From the NCBI RefSeq assembly GCF_001687565.2, contig NZ_CP016534.2, positions 810,501 through 874,500 of the forward strand: a stretch of DNA of 64,000 bases, read 5' to 3'. The position numbers and the translations under genes were made by a program. This DNA is from Planococcus antarcticus DSM 14505. Lineage in GTDB: Bacteria > Bacillota > Bacilli > Bacillales_A > Planococcaceae. Below, piece after piece: positions 60,638 through 64,000 of this stretch. The first letter of the stretch is position 1. Each line of letters begins with the position of its first letter. The notes under the pieces are model-generated. The model searched no databases, was not told where the DNA came from, and saw only the letters and a program-made list of their open reading frames with translations.

Positions 60638-61762
60638 ATGCAAGTCAGGTCAGCGGTATTACGGGAAATCGGAGCCTCAACTCCCTACGAAACGAGCCAA
60701 CCGATTCAAATTGAGACAGTAGAATTGGATTCGCCAGGAAGAGGAGAGGTGTTGATCCAGATAAAAGCAGCGAGTTTATGCCATTCCGATTTATCGGTGA
60801 TGAACGGCAGCCGGCCACGGCCGTTGCCAATGGCTCTTGGTCACGAAGCAGCTGGCGTGATCATTGAAGTAGGAGAAGGTGTCACTGACCTAGAACCAGG
60901 TGATCACGTTGCTTGTGTATTCGTACCAAGCTGCGGGCAATGTGGCCCGTGCCGGGAAGGGCGTCCTGCCTTATGTGAACCCGGGGCTGCTGCCAATACG
61001 GCGGGGACCTTGCTGGGTGGTGGGAATCGCCTCCACACAGATACGGAAATCATCAATCATCATGTGGGCGTATCCGCTTTTTCGGAATATGCCGTCACTT
61101 CAATAAATTCAGTCGTTAAGGTGAATAAAGACATTCCGTTCGAAAAAGCGGCACTTTTTGGCTGCGCGGTTATTACGGGTGTTGGGGCAGTTGTCAATAC
61201 CGCCGCCATTAAGCTCGGAAGCACTGTTGCAGTCGTTGGTCTCGGTGGTGTTGGGCTCAGTGCTTTGCTTGGTGCAATTGCAGCTGGCGCCAGTCGCGTT
61301 GTGGCGGTAGATATCAATGAAAAGAAATTAAAACAAGCGAAAGAATTAGGTGCCTCAGATGTTTTTAATTCCAAAGATCCGGATGTTATTGAACAGATTC
61401 GGGAAGCGACAGGTGGCGGGCTGGATTATACTTTTGAAACCGCAGGGGCTGTGCCGGCAATGGATGTCGCCTACGCCATCACAAAGCGAGGTGGGACAAC
61501 AGTCACGACAGGATTGCCCCATCCGGAACACCAATTTTCTTTTCCGTATGTATCATTGACTGCTGAAGAGCGAACACTTAAAGGATCGTATCTGGGCAGC
61601 TGTGTACCAAGCCGTGATATTCCGCGGTACATGAAGTTATTTCAAGAAGACCGCTTGCCTGTCGATAAATTGATTACAGATTACATCACACTGGATGAAG
61701 TCAACAAAGGATTCGATATTTTGGCGAAAGGTGACTCCTCACGAATCATCATTAAGTTTTAA
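60638..61762 (+). CDS. Zinc-dependent alcohol dehydrogenase (class III/ADH-like)
   Basis: A 374-residue medium-chain dehydrogenase. The catalytic zinc ligands are in SLCHSD (Cys48), GHEAAG (His69) and FGCAV (Cys). The structural zinc site has four Cys in CGQCGPCREGRPALC. The NAD fold reads VVGLGGVGLSALLGAIAAGA. It acts on alcohols or S-hydroxymethyl-thiol adducts; the class III-like layout allows a formaldehyde role, but substrate is unproven. It starts at ATG 60638 behind GAGGAGAGGG. Confidence 0.9.
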   Translation: MQVRSAVLREIGASTPYETSQPIQIETVELDSPGRGEVLIQIKAASLCHSDLSVMNGSRPRPLPMALGHEAAGVIIEVGEGVTDLEPGDHVACVFVPSCGQCGPCREGRPALCEPGAAANTAGTLLGGGNRLHTDTEIINHHVGVSAFSEYAVTSINSVVKVNKDIPFEKAALFGCAVITGVGAVVNTAAIKLGSTVAVVGLGGVGLSALLGAIAAGASRVVAVDINEKKLKQAKELGASDVFNSKDPDVIEQIREATGGGLDYTFETAGAVPAMDVAYAITKRGGTTVTTGLPHPEHQFSFPYVSLTAEERTLKGSYLGSCVPSRDIPRYMKLFQEDRLPVDKLITDYITLDEVNKGFDILAKGDSSRIIIKF

Positions 61763-61912
61763 CAGTTGCCGAAAGAAGTCTCCACTTCAAACGACGGGTA
61801 AGGGTGTTGAGTTAGAGTAGTTCATGTGAATAGGAGTATAAAAAAGGGGGAAGTCTTTGCTTCTACTGTTTCTGAGCTGTTAGCATCAATTAAAATACAA
61901 GAAGGATTTACG

Positions 61913-62414
61913 ATGTCTGCAAATAAGGTTTCTTCAAAAGTCGGGGGACTGGAACTGATCATGGAAAGGTCTTTTGATGCGACGAAGGAACTTGTATTTT
62001 CAATGTTTGTAGAACCTGATCATACAGCGCGCTAGTGGGGGCCAACCGGCTGGGATACAACTGTTTATATAAATGGAAGTGAAACCCGGCGGCACCTGGC
62101 ATTATTGTATGCGTTCACCTGAAGGCCAAGAATCCTGGGAGAAATCCATTTATCGAAAAATTAATGCCCCAGACCGCCTTATTTATGTGGATGCCTTTTC
62201 CGATGAACAGGAAAATGAAGTCGTGAATAGGCCGACTATGCTAATCACAATGGATTTTTCTGTAGAAGGGACTGGATGTAAAGTCGTTTCTTCCACGAAG
62301 TTTGATTCACAAGAAGGACTGCAAAAAGTAATCGATATACAGGCGATTGAAGGGATGGCTCAACCCTATGATTGCTTGGAGGAGTATTTAGAGGAACTGC
62401 AGCAAAACAAATAA
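61913..62414 (+). pseudogene. AHSA1/SRPBCC (START-like) gene with a stop codon and a frameshift
   Basis: ATG 61913 (AGAAGGA upstream) reads GGLELIMERSFDATKELVFSMFVEPDHTAR to TAG 62033, exactly where the conserved Trp-Trp of the family belongs (AR*WGPTGWDTTV). The rest (MEVKPGGTWHYCMRSPEGQE ... CLEEYLEELQQNK) is in the +1 frame from about 62073 to 62414. A TGG to TAG change and one extra base explain the damage. Intact members are about 160 residues and bind small hydrophobic ligands. Confidence 0.8.
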
Positions 62415-62437
62415 AAAAATTCAGAAGAAGGGTAATG

Positions 62438-62878
62438 ATGATTACGAAATTGTTTCCTTATTTGAATTTTGAAGGCAATGGCCAGGAAGCGGCACATTTC
62501 TATACGGATGTGCTAGGTGGTGAATTAGTAGGAATCATGACTTACGGTGAAGCGCAGGAGACGGACTCAGAAGGCATGCCCGATGAAGTGAAGAATATGG
62601 TGATGAATGCGCAGATCAACATGGAAAATGGGGATACATGAATGATTTCTGACGTCCCTCCAGGAATGGGGATGCCATCGTTTCAAAAAGGCAACAATAT
62701 GTCAGTGACTGTACTGTTCGATGAAATCGAGGAAGCGCAGACCGTTTTTAACAAGCTGTCTGAAGGAGGCAAGGTCAGCATGGAGTTGCAGGAGACTTTC
62801 TGGAGCCCATTGTACGGCAGTCTGACCGATCGATTTGGAATCGAATGGCAGGTATCCGTTGAGGGTGAAATGGAATAG
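62438..62878 (+). pseudogene. VOC/PhnB-like gene with an in-frame TGA
   Basis: ATG 62438 reads MITKLFPYLNFEGNGQEAAHFYTDVLGGELVGIM and on to NGDT, then TGA 62639-62641. The same frame goes on at once with MISDVPPGMGMPSFQKGNNM and ends GIEWQVSVEGEME at TAG 62876. The missing residue is normally Leu or a similar one (HLxIGDxxLMISDxPP). Only one lesion is seen. The downstream half has its own ATG but no ribosome site, so separate translation of the halves is unlikely. The intact gene would encode about 146 residues of the glyoxalase-like PhnB family. Confidence 0.8.
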
Positions 62879-62880
62879 AT

Positions 62881-62925
62881 TAGTAAAGAACCGCAATCCT
62901 CATTTGGAATTGCGGTTCTTTACTA
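62881..62925. terminator. Strong terminator hairpin after the VOC pseudogene
   Basis: Perfect 17-bp arms (TAGTAAAGAACCGCAAT and complement) lie around CCTCATTTGGA. Confidence 0.85.
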
Positions 62926-63008
62926 ATCTGTTAGACTTGTTCCGCTATAGGGTATAGAAAGAAATAGCCGATTTGCTATAGTATTGAACAGCACCTAGGA
63001 GGATGAGT

Positions 63009-63872
63009 ATGAATACCGATAAATATGCAGTTCAAAAAGATAAGAAAATAAAGCTTGCTGATTACCCAACGACAACTCAAGACAAATACAGTGAAAAAGA
63101 ACTCAAGGAAAAATTGATCCCTGAAAGCCTCGAAAAACTAAAGAAACTACACATGAAACTACATGCCCAAGAAGAAAAGGGAATCGTTGTAGTACTACAA
63201 GCAATGGATGCAGCTGGAAAAGATGAAGCCATCACGTATATCTTTTCGACTTTGACAGCACAAGGTTTAAAGACGACTTCGTTTAAAAAACCATCTGAAA
63301 CAGAACTTGCCCATGATTATTTATGGCGATTTCGTGAAGGAATGCCGGCAAGAGGTCAAATTGGTATTTTAAATCGTTCTTATTATGAAGAAGTGATTGC
63401 GCCAAGAGTTCATGATTTGCTTGGGGAGACACCACTTCCAGACGAACTGATCGATGAGAATATTTGGAATGTCCGCTACCGCCAGATCAACGATTTTGAA
63501 CGCTATATGGTTGAAAATGGCTTTCCAGTGGTTAAATTCTTTTTTAATATGTCTTTTGGTGAACAACGCCGCCGGTTGCTCGAACGTATGAAAAATCCAG
63601 AGAAAAACTGGGAGTTTTCGTTTAACGATGTAAAAGAACGTAAGCATTGGGATGGATACCAAGGGATTTTTGAAGATTTACTGAATAATACGTCAACAGA
63701 ACACGCACCTTGGTATGCTCTGCCGGCTGACGACGAATGGTTTACACGTTATATCGTTTCAGAAGTGATGATCAAAATGCTACAAAAAATCAATCCGCAC
63801 TATCCTGAAATCAAAGGGGAGGAAAAAGTGGAATTGAAAAAAGCTATTCGTCAACTGGAAGAAGAGGAGTAA
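63009..63872 (+). CDS. ppk2: Polyphosphate kinase 2 family protein
   Basis: A 287-residue PPK2 enzyme that uses polyphosphate to phosphorylate nucleoside mono- or diphosphates. Walker A is in VVVLQAMDAAGKDEAI (about residues 57-72), and the Walker B and lid parts read GILNRSYYEEV and RRRLLERMKNPEKNWEFS. The one-domain length fits PPK2 class I or III. ATG 63009 is chosen over 63003 because AGGAGG ends directly before the latter. The exact class (NMP or NDP substrate) is not decided. Confidence 0.9.
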   Translation: MNTDKYAVQKDKKIKLADYPTTTQDKYSEKELKEKLIPESLEKLKKLHMKLHAQEEKGIVVVLQAMDAAGKDEAITYIFSTLTAQGLKTTSFKKPSETELAHDYLWRFREGMPARGQIGILNRSYYEEVIAPRVHDLLGETPLPDELIDENIWNVRYRQINDFERYMVENGFPVVKFFFNMSFGEQRRRLLERMKNPEKNWEFSFNDVKERKHWDGYQGIFEDLLNNTSTEHAPWYALPADDEWFTRYIVSEVMIKMLQKINPHYPEIKGEEKVELKKAIRQLEEEE

Positions 63873-64000
63873 AGATACAGATGTTTGGATGCAGTTTTTC
63901 TGTGTTTGAAAAAAGATACAAAACATAAGAAGAAAGGCTTGCATTCTTGTCCTGTAAGCTACTATAATATGAAACATTGGTCCACTATAAAAAGAACAAT
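63873..64000. other. Start of the next intergenic region
   Basis: Holds a good promoter (63939-63968) for a gene beyond the window, and no coding sequence. Confidence 0.5.
63939..63968 (+). promoter_or_regulatory. Sigma-A promoter pointing out of the window
   Basis: TTGCAT (63939-63944) and a perfect TATAAT (63963-63968) are 18 bases apart. Confidence 0.65.

Noticed and set aside
10746..62878. Stop-codon reassignment or readthrough to explain in-frame TGA and TAG codons
   Set aside because: Both TAG and TGA are used as normal ends of intact genes throughout the window, and frameshifts also occur in the same genes.

Overview
The window is ordinary chromosomal DNA from a low-to-moderate GC Firmicute. 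Gene content and style point to the Planococcaceae (Planococcus, Planomicrobium or Sporosarcina-like). The signs are strong AGGAGG-type ribosome sites, frequent GTG/TTG starts, a pspA-ydjGHI membrane-stress operon, two osmoprotectant ABC transporters, an RsbR-like STAS protein, an LtaS-like lipoteichoic acid synthase and a class I fructose-bisphosphate aldolase. The family assignment is inferred from gene content, not from a marker gene. I saw no rRNA, tRNA, CRISPR array, integrase or intact insertion sequence.

Layout. 1-0.8 kb: the start of a YtrB-type ABC ATPase and its YtrA-type GntR repressor, with a near-ideal operator. 1.1-5.1 kb: an EAL phosphodiesterase bracketed by two related 31-bp hairpins, a small acidic protein, and a CaiB-type CoA-transferase with a glutaryl-CoA-dehydrogenase-like enzyme. 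5.3-9 kb: pspA-ydjG-ydjH-ydjI, with ydjH frameshifted. 9-12.2 kb: a PadR/DUF2812 pair, a decayed lipoprotein, a 32-residue membrane peptide and a DUF2975 remnant. 12.4-20.2 kb: two osmoprotectant uptake systems (OpuC/OpuB-like and OpuA-like). 20.2-23 kb: a YjiH-type transporter and a TyrR-like regulator with degenerate AAA+ motifs. 23.2-27 kb: a PPOX-fold protein, a membrane-protein pseudogene, an Abi_2 (HEPN) protein, DUF1697, Mug and TM2 genes. 27.5-32.3 kb: an alpha-glucosidase, a 21-bp-periodic repeat, a kinase-like protein, a MITE-like element, and a guanine-type purine riboswitch leading into a nucleosidase-family lipoprotein. 32.3-44.7 kb: housekeeping and metabolic genes (BsuPI lipoprotein, aminotransferase, PH-domain protein, acyl-CoA synthetase, aldolase, SelO, DJ-1/PfpI, old yellow enzyme, EamA, STAS protein, SDR). 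44.8-50.2 kb: a second MITE-like copy, an ABC-2 exporter, a Nudix enzyme, a second paralogous SDR, PAP2 and a 3-hydroxyacyl-CoA dehydrogenase. 50.2-52.3 kb: two heavily damaged genes (a Ca2+/H+ exchanger and a HEAT-like protein) around a small membrane protein. 52.4-64 kb: TlpA-like lipoprotein, LtaS-like protein, NhaC, GNAT, SDR, MEDS protein, Zn-alcohol dehydrogenase, two damaged small genes (AHSA1 and VOC) and PPK2.

Themes. Envelope and osmotic stress are well represented: Psp, two Opu systems, NhaC, LtaS and the STAS protein. Acyl-CoA metabolism is scattered over three loci. The most striking global property is gene decay: about nine genes or remnants carry frameshifts, in-frame stop codons or truncations within 64 kb, and lesion types are mixed. 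The most interesting regulatory unit is the guanine-class riboswitch upstream of a predicted surface-anchored nucleoside-cleaving lipoprotein whose catalytic-acid position appears to be Asn rather than Asp.
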